From: Amblyornis subalaris
Lineage: Eukaryota; Chordata; Aves; Passeriformes; Ptilonorhynchidae
Direction: 5' to 3'
Length of the DNA stretch: 64,000 bases
Assembly: GCA_018881555.1 (NCBI GenBank)
Contig: JACAXG010000025.1
Span: forward strand, 1,887,446-1,951,445
Shown: positions 14,514 through 25,126 of the stretch, piece after piece
How positions within the stretch are numbered: position 1 is the first letter of the stretch
How the letters are laid out: every line of letters begins with the position of its first letter
The notes under the pieces: model-generated
The model's input: only the letters and a program-made list of their open reading frames with translations
Database searches by the model: none
What the model was told of the DNA's origin: nothing
Translations under genes and position numbers: made by a program

Positions 14514-14528
14514 GGGGCGGGGCGGGGC
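14514..14528 (+). promoter_or_regulatory. Tandem GC boxes (Sp1/KLF-type)
   Basis: GGGGCGGGGCGGGGC contains two overlapping GGGGCGGGGC boxes in the CpG island, about 385 bp upstream of the RBMS1 start codon. This is the standard Sp/KLF binding sequence; occupancy is inferred. Confidence 0.6.
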
Positions 14529-14632
14529 GCGAGCATCGCGCCCCCTCCGCGCTTCCCCGCCGCGGCTCGGCGCGCACCCGCGCGCTCCCTCCCTCTGCTG
14601 GGCGGTGGTTGAGGCCGGCGGGAGGTGGGGCC

Positions 14633-14670
14633 GGGCTGGGCTGGGCTGGGCTGGGCTGGGCTGGGCTGGG
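14633..14670 (+). repeat. (GGGCT)n pentanucleotide repeat, G-quadruplex motif
   Basis: About 7.6 head-to-tail copies of GGGCT give eight GGG tracts separated by uniform 2-nt CT loops. This satisfies the usual G-quadruplex pattern twice over. It lies on the sense strand 242 bp upstream of the RBMS1 ATG, either in the core promoter or in the 5' UTR. If transcribed, the RNA could also form a quadruplex. Being a short tandem repeat, it is likely to vary in length between individuals or species. Confidence 0.9.
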
Positions 14671-14701
14671 GCAGCCGGCGGCGGTCAGCGGGGGCCCGTG
14701 G

Positions 14702-14731
14702 ATGGCAGCCTGGGCGGCCGCCGCGGGGTAG
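14702..14731 (+). other. Candidate upstream ORF (9 codons) in RBMS1 5' leader
   Basis: ATG at 14702 opens a 9-codon frame (MAAWAAAAG) ending in TAG at 14729-14731. It is the last ATG before the main start at 14912. Its context has G at +4 but T at -3, so it is moderate to weak. It matters only if transcription starts upstream of 14702, which is not shown by the sequence. Confidence 0.4.
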
Positions 14732-14745
14732 GGTCGGCGCGGAGC

Positions 14746-14760
14746 GGGGCCGGGCGGGGC
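14746..14760 (+). promoter_or_regulatory. GC-box pair near start region
   Basis: GGGGCCGGGCGGGGC in the G-rich part of the CpG island resembles Sp1/KLF sites. It lies about 150 bp upstream of the main ATG and could be promoter or transcribed leader. Confidence 0.4.
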
Positions 14761-14911
14761 CGGGGCCGAGGCCGAGCGGAGGGTTCGGGGAGCCGCAGCC
14801 GGCGGAGAAGGCACGGAGGCGGAGAGCGCCCTGCAGCCCCGCCGCGCCGCAGCCCGGCGGCCGCCAAAGTTGCTCCCCATCCCGAGGGGGAGCGGGGGAT
14901 CAGGCGGGGCG

Positions 14912-14974
14912 ATGATTTTCCCCAGCAGCAACAGCAGCGCGGCGGGCGGCGGTCGGACCCCCTATCGGAAGCAG
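14912..14974 (+). CDS. RBMS1: RBMS1 coding exon 1 (MIFPSS... N-terminus)
   Basis: The exon encodes the first 21 residues of RBMS1, an RNA- and single-stranded-DNA-binding protein first described for binding near MYC and later for binding mRNA 3' UTRs. ATG at 14912 has G at -3. The peptide starts MIFPSSNSSAAGG and ends RTPYRKQ. As I recall it, the human isoform with this alternative N-terminus also begins MIFPSS and ends VPYRKQ, with a divergent middle. The exon ends CAG before GTAAGG (14975-14980), a strong donor in phase 0. The reading frame continues exactly into exon 2. The short AGC/GCG/GGC-rich middle looks prone to slippage and carries no known domain. The exon is the start of the gene and the rest is downstream. 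The exact 5' end of the transcript is unknown. Confidence 0.88.
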
Positions 14975-15145
14975 GTAAGGGAAGGGGGTGTGTGGGTTTG
15001 TGGCTCCCCCGCCCCCGCGTTCCCCCCCGCAGCCCCGAGGTGCTGGGGGAGGAGTGGGGAGAGGGGTGGCGACTGGCGTGAGTTGCAACTTGCAGCCTTC
15101 TCGCCTCTCGAGAGCTGGGATTTGCAGAAAGAAGCTCTTTCCTCC

Positions 15146-15164
15146 TTTTTTTTTTTTTCCCCCC
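15146..15164 (+). repeat. Poly-T/poly-C tract
   Basis: Thirteen T followed by six C lie in the CpG-island part of intron 1. This is a simple pyrimidine tract. Confidence 0.8.
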
Positions 15165-15557
15165 ACCCCCTTTTAAAAGCCGCGGCGTGACCTTGGCGAG
15201 TGCCGGGGCGGCCGCCGCCGGGTCACCTTCGCGGGGTGTGCGGGATGTGCGGGACGGCCGCCGGGGCCGGGCGGGTGCCGGCCCCGCTGGGCTCGGCAAC
15301 AGGTTAGAAAGGATCTGGTGTCGCAACAGCGAAACTTGGGGCTGGATGTTTTTCACTCGGCGTGAAATGAGCGAAGGGATCTGGGCGCGTTTTTTCTTTC
15401 AAACAGCCCTCCAGAAAACCCCCGCCGCCCTTCGGGCGCGCCCCAGCTCCCCCCGGGGAGGGCACTGGGGGACCCTGTGACATTTTATGGGCAGAGAGAT
15501 CGCTCTGATAAGCTCGGAGCACTCGCATCTATGGAGCTGTACTAAAAGAGGTATTTC

Positions 15558-15573
15558 TTTGTTTGTTTGTTTA
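15558..15573 (+). repeat. (TTTG)n short tandem repeat
   Basis: About four copies of TTTG lie just downstream of the CpG island in intron 1. Confidence 0.8.
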
Positions 15574-18500
15574 GTCGCTGGAAATAAAATATTTGAAATA
15601 GTTGCGTTACAACCTTGCTGGGCCGTTTGCCTTTAGCTGCACTTTTTACGCACACAAGACGCAATGTTGGTGTTAATGTTACATTATTTACTGCTTAGTA
15701 TATTATTTTTCATTGACTCTTAGATTAAATTTAAAAAAAGGAAAAACCTTACTTTTTAAGTCAATGGGAAAGTATGCTCTGTGCGTATGCCAGAGGGTAA
15801 ATGGAGTAGAGGTCACTGACAAGCTCCCGGCTTGACAAAGCATGCCAAAAATACTATGGCAGGCTTCTTTCCAGGTGAGAAAAAAATCCTTCTGTGTCTG
15901 CTGCTCTTAGTAGCTGAAACAGGTAATTTGACGGGTTCAATCAGCAATACTGGGGAAGTTTGTCCTATTTTGCTTGGGATCAGAATGCATTAAGGGTAGA
16001 AATAGCGAATCAGATATCACTGTTGCACACAGTGAGGGGTTTTGTATAAATAATGAGGAAATGGACTTGGAAATTTTGAACTCTTGGTGTGTTGTTGGGA
16101 CGACGCATGATCTCTGTGGCTAACCTGCACGACAGTGAAAGTTAGACTCTCATATTTTCTTGAAGCTTAAACAAAAATTGTTATTTCCNCTCTCTCCCCT
16201 GTTATTTTATAGAAATATGTTTTTGATAAGAATCGCTGGTGTGTTATCTTAGCAGCACTCTGCAGATGCTGCCCAGCAGTGCATGGAGTTATCTTTGTAT
16301 CTTGTACTCAAAGTGTTCAAGTCCATACATAACAAAACATGCTTATTGTGTGTGCTGGTTTTGGTTTGTTGTTAATAAATGTCCTGGATACGCCCATGCT
16401 GATCATCTTGTCTGGTACTCCTGCATACTTTATAAATGAAGCCGGTTTATCAGATACTATTTCGTGCCCTCCCTGCGAGGACCATTAATCAAGGCCCCTC
16501 GGGTGGCTGTGCAGTGTGTCGGGTGCGGGGCAGGGTGTTGGCAGGAGTCGAGGGCAGAGGGGCCAGGCCTCGTGCTGGCAGGGCTGTGTTTTGTGTGCGG
16601 ATGTGAGTTTGCCTGCTGGTCTGGAGCAGGCTGATAAGATGCTCTTCTTTTCACAGTGCACTCCTTAGATTCAAAGAGCTAAAAGGGCCAACTGAATCAG
16701 AAAAACAAACAGACCCTTTTTTCCCAGTAGGCAGAGAAAGAAATGAATGCAGGGGTATTATGTGGGCTTAAGACCCTTGGTACCAAAGGTTTCTTTTGTT
16801 AGTGTGTAGCTATTCTCTGCTCAAACACTTCCTACATAAGGAGCCAGGGTCTGTGCTTTTCTCCAATTAAGTCCATGGAAAACTCCTATTAACTTCATTC
16901 ATGTAGACTAACGTCGTTTAGTGATTGGCTTTCTGATCTCCCTTTCACTCAGACTTTACCTGCAGGGGTGAGCTGATGGCAAACAGTGCTGAAGAGTGCT
17001 GCAAGCCTAATTTTTCAACTCTTGATAATTAAGAAAAGTTCAGATTAAGTCTTTGCATGCTCTGTGTAACCTATATTCAGACAATTACATTGTAGTTGTG
17101 CTTTACCCTGAGACACTAGGTACTGTTAGCCTAGGAAAAGTTAACCAATGTCTCTAAAAGGAGTAACTGGATTTCCTATGCTAACAGCATGTAGTATGTG
17201 AAGCTGAAACCATCTTAAGTAACTTAAAAGAGAAATTAAAATCTTTCAAGTAGCTTGTATGTCTCTTGGTATTTTAATACATATGATATCAGAATAATAA
17301 AACAGCACTTCATGTTTAATATGATCCTGTTTCATTTTTAAGAGTCTATAGTGGATTCAGTTGAAAAAATGAGTGATTAACTGATAAAAGGCAAGGTGAC
17401 ACTATCTTGATTTATTTTTAAGGCGCTGTAATGTAGTGTGGATTTCTACCTTAATTTAAAACATTAACAAAATACCATATAGGTAGAGTAGGTTCAGATC
17501 TTTAGCTATACTCTCTTTTTGTTTTCCCAAGTGACTATGTTTTGTTTTGTAAACAAATCTGTGCTTTATAGTATTATACTTGTTACCTGCTGTATCTACA
17601 CTGTGCAACTCAGGCATGTAGGAGCCAGTCAACATTCTCAGTTTCAGGTCAGATTTGATTGGGTGGTGCCTGATCATCTTCTCTCTTTTAGAGTACTTGT
17701 AAGAATACTAAAACGTGGTCTCTGCTCAAAAGGATTTCCTGCGTTACAGGCAGACAGGCATATTAAAAATACTCCTACTAGGCTTAAAATTTAGACGTTG
17801 CTTAAATGAGTGGCAGCTCATCTGAGAGTTGATTTGAAATGCAGATATAGGTCTTGTTAAAGAATGAAAGCCACACAGTATCTGCAGTAATAACCTATCA
17901 CAACACTCATAGCCATACATCCTGTCTGAAAAAGGTAGGTGTAAGCTAATATTTTTACTATCGAGGTTACTTGAGCTATGCAAAGAATGCACATGTGTGC
18001 ATCCGTAATGTAAAGGAAATAAGATGACATACAATATACTGCTTAATATGGGCTTTTTTAGCTCTTGGTTTGTTGAGAACAAGATGATTCTCTGTCCCTC
18101 CTCCCACTTTTGTTATTCTCATGTAAATCGGGAAGCACTCCTCCGAAGTAAATATTTCTACACTCTGTAAAATTATCGTAAATGGAAAATTAGGCTTTCT
18201 CCTGCCATCTGCTCCTTGAATCTGCAGAGCTACTCCAGCTATTTGATTAGGGATTTTAAATCACTTTGTGCAGGGAGGTTTCTCTGCTCTCAGGTTTCTC
18301 GAAGAGGAAGCCAGAAGCAGCTCTGGAGGCCTGGGAAGGAGGTGAGTCCAGGGTCCTGCCAGCACAGTCTGGGTGCTCAGCCCAGTGTCTGTGCCTTTTA
18401 ACAGCTTTGCCCAGTAACAGTGGATCTTGTTACATTTTGATGAGTGTAATGTTTATCTCGCCAGCATAAGGAGATTTACATAGTTTGCTGCTTTCAAGAA

Positions 18501-19020
18501 GATTAACTAGGCGTAGCTGCACGTGAGGAATTTAACACTGATTTGATATTTGGCCTGTGTACGGAGAGATAGCCAAAGCTTTTGATCAATCTTTTCATGC
18601 AGCTCTGTTAATACCAAGTGTTGTGTAGTAGGTTGGGTTTTCTAAAAGTGGAAGGTTAAGGTGGGTTTCTAATGACGGTTAAACGAAGAAAGCTTTTGCC
18701 AATCTCAGGCTAAAAATGTAGATCAGCCTTTTACTCTGTCTATAGGTTTAACCTATCGAGAAGCTACACCTCTAATCCTACGTTATAATTTCCCAGTTGG
18801 CGCTGTGTGTGGTGTCTGTGTGTGTGAGAAGGAACCTCATTAAACTTGTGAGACCTGGGCATGGTCATAACTCAAAATATGCAGCAGCTCCACGGAGCAG
18901 TCTGTGCCCAGAGGGATTTGACATGACACCTCCTGTGTGTATGGATGGTGCGGCAGGGGGAGGCTGAGGAGCCTACACTGAACAGATATCTTTGGTTACA
19001 TAAATAAATAGGATTTGTTT

Positions 19021-19043
19021 CTTTTTGTTTCTTTCTTTCTTTC
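19021..19043 (+). repeat. (CTTT)n short tandem repeat
   Basis: A CTTT-type pyrimidine tract runs from CTTTTTGTTT into CTTTCTTTCTTTC. It is followed by AG and so resembles a splice acceptor by chance. I see no exon downstream. Confidence 0.7.
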
Positions 19044-19104
19044 AGAACTTTAAGGATTGTAATTTTGTATCACTGGCTTGAGGTGGTGTAGTCTATTTCC
19101 CTTT

Positions 19105-19120
19105 ACATTGTATACAATGT
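19105..19120. repeat. 16-bp perfect palindrome
   Basis: ACATTGTATACAATGT is exactly self-complementary. It contains the SOX-like cores ATTGT and ACAAT facing each other across AT. Known SOX dimer sites usually have the opposite arrangement, so no binding call is made. Confidence 0.8.
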
Positions 19121-22100
19121 TATAGGGCCTACCCGGGTTTCAGAAAGCTGAACTCCTAAATTAAGTACCTGCTATTTAAATTTTTTAAGTGCATCTATAA
19201 GATTGTTTGTGAAGTTCTGCTTTAGTCTCAAGGTAGCAAAACTACTCAGTCGGTGGATTTCTATACTTGTACCAAAACGTGAATGAAAGAAATAAAAGGA
19301 AACTCCTTATCTTGCTCAGGCATGATGTTATAGATTATGAAAAGTGATATGATTGTTTTATCTTTATTTGGCAATTTGAAGTTTTTGTTTAGTATTTCTA
19401 ACAGGGTGAACAATATATTTTTATCTCTTTGAAAGTGTTATTGTTTAAAGTATGTGTCTTTGCCATTTAGGTTCACATGGAAGGGAAGATAGAAGTCTGT
19501 GTCTTGAACATCTGCTGTTTTGTTTTGGGTTCATTTTTTTCCCCTGAAACTTCCAACTGTTAAAAAAAATTGCTTGAGTTAACACATTTCAGAAGGGTTA
19601 GATCCTTTAAACTGTAACTGCTGGCAGGGAGGAGAGGGGAAGGAAGGAAGGGAGGGGAAAATCCTTTCCTGAGAGCTTGAGATGGCTCCTAAAACATCCG
19701 CACAGTGCTGCAACCAAGTAAATAAAAATAATGATCATTTGACATTATAACTGTTTTGGTCTGTGCTTTTTTTTCCCCTTTTTAAAGTCGTGGTTAAAAT
19801 TGACCTTTGCTTGTTGCACAAGATGGTGTATAACAAAAGAAGTCAATGGAGAGTAGGAACCTTTTTTACTGGATTTCCCTCATGGATCTGTTTCCAGCTT
19901 CTTATGTTTTTCTCTTTTTCTACAACCAGTTGTTTTGAAACATCTTACTTGGGGGACAGTGTGAAGGCTTATAAATTGGTAGTGCTAATGAAGAGGTGCA
20001 CAGGGATGTTTTGATCTCAGAAGAAGTGTGTCAGTCAGAAGTTTTTTAGAAAGCCAACAGAAGCACATTTGAAAGTTCTCAAACCTTTTTGAAGTAATTG
20101 TGAGTTATTTTGCATATGTTTCAGAATTGCAGAGTACTGTGGTAATTATAACAGCCTTGCAGAAGCCACTGTATTTGCAGCTTCCTGCTGCAACAGGAAA
20201 GGGAAGGGATGAGTTAGAAATAGAGGAGAAACGAGGAGGGGAACCATGGATTAGATAAGCACAAGCCTCCTAACCCAGCAACTTGGGAAACATACACACA
20301 ACAAAAAAATCATGTGCTGTAAGGGCTGGTTACTGTGATTAGCACAGCTTTAGCTCTGTTTTCCTCAAGAGATTGCAGTTAAGGCAGTGTAGCTGCAGCT
20401 GTGTATTGACTCAAAGTAGTTTTAAACTGCAGCTGAAGTAATTGAATGCTGGGGAAAGATTGCTTTTAACAGATTCAAGATGAACTAGGTTCATGTCAGT
20501 TTGAGTTGGTTTATTTCTAGGAGTTAAAATTTAGTAACTTTTATTACCATCTATGTAAATTGACTTTTCACAATCAAACTCTATACCAATTTTAAGATTT
20601 AACCTGTGCACTAAGATGCACTGGCTTAAAAATACCTAGCAAATACTTTGCAGTCTTATAAGCTCTTCAAAACAGAAATACAATTGCAATGTTTCAAAAA
20701 TGTCTGGTTTTAAATTTATGATATTGCATAAGGATATATCAGCTTTAGAGTCTATTGCAAAATAAAAGCTGACAATTACAGATATGTACAAATATATGAT
20801 AATATAATAATACCTTTTTGTTCACGTGTCCTCATAAAAGCCATGTTGTACGCTTAACCATAATTGTTTAGGAAGTCACTGGTGTGTGTCTTATTTGTTG
20901 AAAGTATTCTGCTCTAGAAAAATGATGTGTCAAATAGAGTGGGTACTTAGAATTTACTTATTCGACTGGTAGAACTGTAGAACTTCATGAGGTTGCAGTG
21001 GAAACAAACAACACATTGTTCTGGGGAGCCTTGTTTGAGCTTCATTTTCCTTGGTTGAAGAACAGCAGGAACACCAGGGCAGGTGAGCATCAAACTTAGT
21101 CTAGCCTGATGCTTACTTGCTTGTGAAATGAAGTGCTTCTTTACAACAACTAAATATATGTAACTTTTAATTTCGTCATTGACTCTGTTTCTTGACAGTG
21201 TCTCATTCGTAATGACACTTTCACACAGTATTTGTGGGTTTTTTTCTGTTTCTCTGCTTAGATGAGAAGGGAATTAATTTATTTCCTTACCTTCTATTGT
21301 TTTCTGTCCTTTTATATCAGAATCTCCTCTACCATATGGTACTTTGCTTCAGTAAAGTGGAAACATTAGGTGGACTCCTTAGGTTAACTACAGCTCATAT
21401 ATTCTGTCATTTGGGTACAACAGCATAACAATATTAGAATTCAGGCCTTTAGGATATTCAAGAGATGTGTGTGGCACTTCCATTTTTACTGTGCTTGAGG
21501 AGTGAAATCTAAGGATTCAGGTATGAGTTTGGATGAGCATTTCAGGGAGCTTTTCTCAGGCTTGTTGGTCACTGCAGGGCACTTCTTTCATGCGTCTGGT
21601 GTTACCAGCTCCCAGGAAAGCTGCTGTGACTTAGTGAAGGAGTGTCCAGTTATCTTTGACCGTCTGAAGCAGTGTTCATAGATGCTTGACTTGTCTGAGG
21701 TGATTCACAGTCCTGCTTTAAGGTTTACTTGACCCACAGAAACTTTATCAGGTTGTGCTTGTGCCACTGCAATAATCTGAAATCACTCCAAACATCAGGC
21801 AGGCAAGGGTAAAATCAAACGCAGATCCTTGTTGACAAGTCAACAAATAAAAATACAGAATTCTTAAAACAGAGAAATGGAAAAAACCCAAAGCAAAATA
21901 GTGGTACAGGACCTGAAAGTTTCCTTTACCTTGTATGCAGGCCTGTGGCACATGACCTCCAGTCTTCTCAGGGAGACTGGCTATTGTCCAACTCTGTTGC
22001 CTCAGATTGTGTTCAGAGGAGAGACTCTGATTTAAGGGTCTGTATTTCTTTTTATACTGAACCCACTTGAAGAATAAGGGGTAGAGGTTGCTTTTTATTT

Positions 22101-24962
22101 TGTAAGTCCGTGATGCCACTTTCACCAGACCACAGGTTGTTTCTTCCTGCTTTGGAAACAGTGTTGTCTCTTGGGCATTGCCAGGTGCAATGCTGCCTGC
22201 TCAGGCTTTGGAGTGCTCTTCAACTGAGCACTAAAGAGAGGGTTGGTATGTTGGAAAGGAGATTTCACACTATGAAATGATGAAGGAATTTCAAGTCCTG
22301 TGGTGTTTCTCTTTTACCTGTATGTATAATTTGCTAATAATACTTTAAACTGTTGTGCAACAGATATTTTGGTGGGCATGGGGGAGATGCTGTCACTCCA
22401 GCTGCTGCAGGTGACTGGCAGCTGTGTGTCACCTGTGTGCCCACCTTTGAGCATGGCCATGGTGACCCATTTGGAATTATTTGCATTGCTACATGCATGT
22501 GTGTGTTGTTCTGGCTTGGCATAGCTCATCACTTAGCCAAGCTTTTAAATAACCTATTACGACATGAAACTCTTTGAAGTGTGTCGTGTCGAAGTAACAT
22601 CCAGTACAACTCTGTGATAACTCGGCCCACTGTGGCTGCGTGTGGGAGAGGAGGGACACAGCGGGTGAACACATTGCATGGCCAGGGATGTGCCTCCTGC
22701 AACCCTGGGAAAGCAGCAACCACCCTGGATAAACCTGGGCTTTGGCAGAGCTGGCACACAGTTCCACGAATATCTGTCCGGTATGAAAGCAACCACCAGC
22801 AGACAAGGTCCTTTGAAGTGTTTAGTGGTCTGTCTTCCAGATGAGTTCAAGAAGAGTTCTGAAATTGTAGGTCTGAATTTTAAGACTCTTGCTCATGCCA
22901 GTGCATATTTACATAGCCAGTGGTGCCACTGCATGGGGTGAGACTGCTGACATCAGTAAGTACCTAGTGAGACAGAGAACAGGAAGAATTCTGAATTTCC
23001 CCAATGAAAGACCTGAGTTGAATAGTTGGTTTTTCCTGGGGTTGCTGTTCAACTCGCATTCAGCAGAATCAAATGGTATTTAAATTGCTTTAATATTATT
23101 CCACCCAATCTATTTGGCTTCCATGATCCTCATTATGATAGTACTTGTGCTTATTTAAAAGTACTTCTGCATAATTTGAGAAAAACATTTGAGATAGGTA
23201 TTAAATACAGTTGCTTAGCTACTAACATTTGAAATGGGCATTTTTTGGCTTTTATTCAACATTCCAGGAGATACAACTCTGAGTGCTACTTGTGACAAAC
23301 ACCAAAACTGTGTTTTTAAAAAAAGTATTTCTGCAGTGTTTCACTTAAACAAAAATATAAATGATAGCATTTCTTTATTGTCTTAGGGCAACAATGCTTC
23401 CAAAGCACACATATACATGTAAATATTCCAGAATTAGGGACAATTTTTGAGATAAGAAACCCAGCAGTATCTTGCAGTACTGAGGAATTATAGAGTACCT
23501 TTGAAAGCTTCAGTAATTTTAATGGTGAAGAATAGTAAGACGTAATTCACTATATAGAATTTCAGTTGGTTGAAAGTGCTAGTGAAACCTAGGGCATACT
23601 GTGGCACCAACAGAAGAATGCAGGGGCTGTTTGGTTGTTTGATTTCCCCAAGAGTTGCCTTCATTCCCAGTTACAATACTCTACAATCTTGTGGAAGCTA
23701 ATGTGAGATGGAAATGGTTAAGGAAGTCATTGCTTCAGCATTATGTCGATATTTTAGTTGCTGTAGTGACAAAATCATGTTAACTTTGGAACCAGACTTT
23801 GTCAGATTGCCAGGAAACATACTGTTCTTAGATCTGTCAGGTGTGGAGTGTCATGGTCTCAGAAGTCACTAAGGGCTCTAGACTGGCTTAGTGATTAGAA
23901 AAGGTGCTCTGGCTTTGCATGTAACCATTCTTTATGTATTCTGATAAGTTATTGGGAATTCCGTGTTCTGAAGGTCCTGACCATTTTGTGCTTTCTGCTT
24001 TAATGTTTCTGTTGCAACTTTATTATTGTTTTAGTATTATTAATTTATGGTTTTGTATTCCAATATATAAGATAATGTAAAGAAACCTCCAGCCTATCTG
24101 TGTGTCTTATCCTTCTATCAAAAGATATTATTTTGGTGTGAGACTTTTCTGTTGACCCTCTTTCAAAATGAGTGACTCCATTTCCACCTTCAGTCACTGA
24201 AATAAATTCTGTGTTGAGTCATTGTCCTGGTGATAATAGAAGTCCCAGGTCAGCCACATCTGTGAAGGTTATTCATAGGGATTATGATGGTGACTTGAAG
24301 TTCAAAATGGTCTTGTCACCGCTATTTTGAATAATCTTAGCTAAATGGTTAAAGTTTGACTCTTCAAAAGGTACTTGTTGATGTTAGTTTCCTACATCTC
24401 ATAGATTGTGTACAGAAATGTACTAACATCTGCAAGGGGTTCGAATACTATAGCAATTAGATCTAAATATCTTGAAAAAATATATAGACATGCAAACACA
24501 GACATCTATATATGTATGTGTAAGTCTGTCCCCTGAAGCTTGGGATAGAGCAGATTATTTGGAATGATAAAATTCTGTGCTGAAATTCTGCCCGTCACTT
24601 ACTGTGCAAGTAGTTTCTTTATGGTCTATGAGAATGTTCATGTGAATACTATTATTCATATTTCCGGATTATTAACAATGGCAAAGTTCATTTTGGCAAG
24701 AAACTGGACTGTTAAAGCTATGTAGAACTCTAGTTTTAGAAAGGAGTAAATGTTGTTTTACTGTTAGCAACAGTTAAGTTTATTTCTAAGCAGACATTTG
24801 TCAGGCAGAAAGGCAAAGTCAACCATGAAAATATTACTGAGAACAGGAATAACTTCCTGAAGTTCAGTGGTTTAGATTTTACAGAATTTTAATCTAGTTA
24901 GCTTTAGTGGGTTTATGGCCTTATCTTTCCTATGGAATTCATTTCCTTAGGGTTTTTTCTCC

Positions 24963-24976
24963 TTTTTTTTTTTTTT
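24963..24976 (+). repeat. Poly-T run
   Basis: Fourteen consecutive T bases in intron 1; no flanking retroposon body was recognised. Confidence 0.85.
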
Positions 24977-25058
24977 AACTGGGAAGTCCTTATTCCAGTA
25001 TTCTGTTGTCCCATTTTAATTTTGAAATCCAGTTAAATTTCATAAAGTCAAAATTCAT

Positions 25059-25126
25059 GTTTTTGTTGGGGGAGGTTTGTCGGTTTGTTTTTGTTTGGTT
25101 GGGGTTTTTTTGGGTTTTTTTTGAGG
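25059..25126 (+). repeat. G/T-only low-complexity tract
   Basis: The segment is almost entirely G and T, with repeated GTTT, GGTT and GGGTTTTTT units. It is a low-complexity strand-asymmetric tract, not coding. Confidence 0.75.

Larger units (their letters stand above)
14220..15480 (+). promoter_or_regulatory. RBMS1: CpG-island promoter of RBMS1
   Basis: GC content and CpG density rise sharply from about 14220 and fall back after about 15480, against AT-rich surroundings. The island contains GC boxes and the first coding exon at 14912. I see no TATA box near the likely start, so this fits a dispersed, housekeeping-type promoter. The + strand changes from C-rich to mixed before about 14600 to strongly G-rich from about 14600 to 14990. 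Such a change often accompanies the start of transcription. From this I infer a start near 14590-14700, but the sequence alone cannot fix it. The island continues into the first few hundred bases of intron 1. Confidence 0.85.

Noticed and set aside
14013..14612. 199-codon + strand ORF entering the CpG island
   Set aside because: It is open because GC-rich DNA lacks stop codons. It has Arg/Pro/Ala-rich composition, no recognised domain, and overlaps other long frames in both directions.
14209..14931. 240-codon - strand ORF, with another of 223 codons at 14685-15356
   Set aside because: Pro/Ala/Arg-rich antisense frames across the RBMS1 promoter and exon 1; no conserved motif. A divergent non-coding transcript is possible but not shown by these frames.
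14605..15081. 158-codon + strand ORF through the GGGCT repeat
   Set aside because: Its Gly/Leu/Trp repeat is just the pentamer read in frame. It is out of frame with RBMS1 exon 1 and runs into intron 1.
19021..19048. CTTT-rich tract followed by CAG, like a splice acceptor
   Set aside because: A simple repeat. The sequence after it has no open, recognisable coding segment in the RBMS1 frame.
21748..22125. 125-codon - strand ORF
   Set aside because: No recognised motif and no splice or promoter context; its length is within chance expectation for a 64 kb window.
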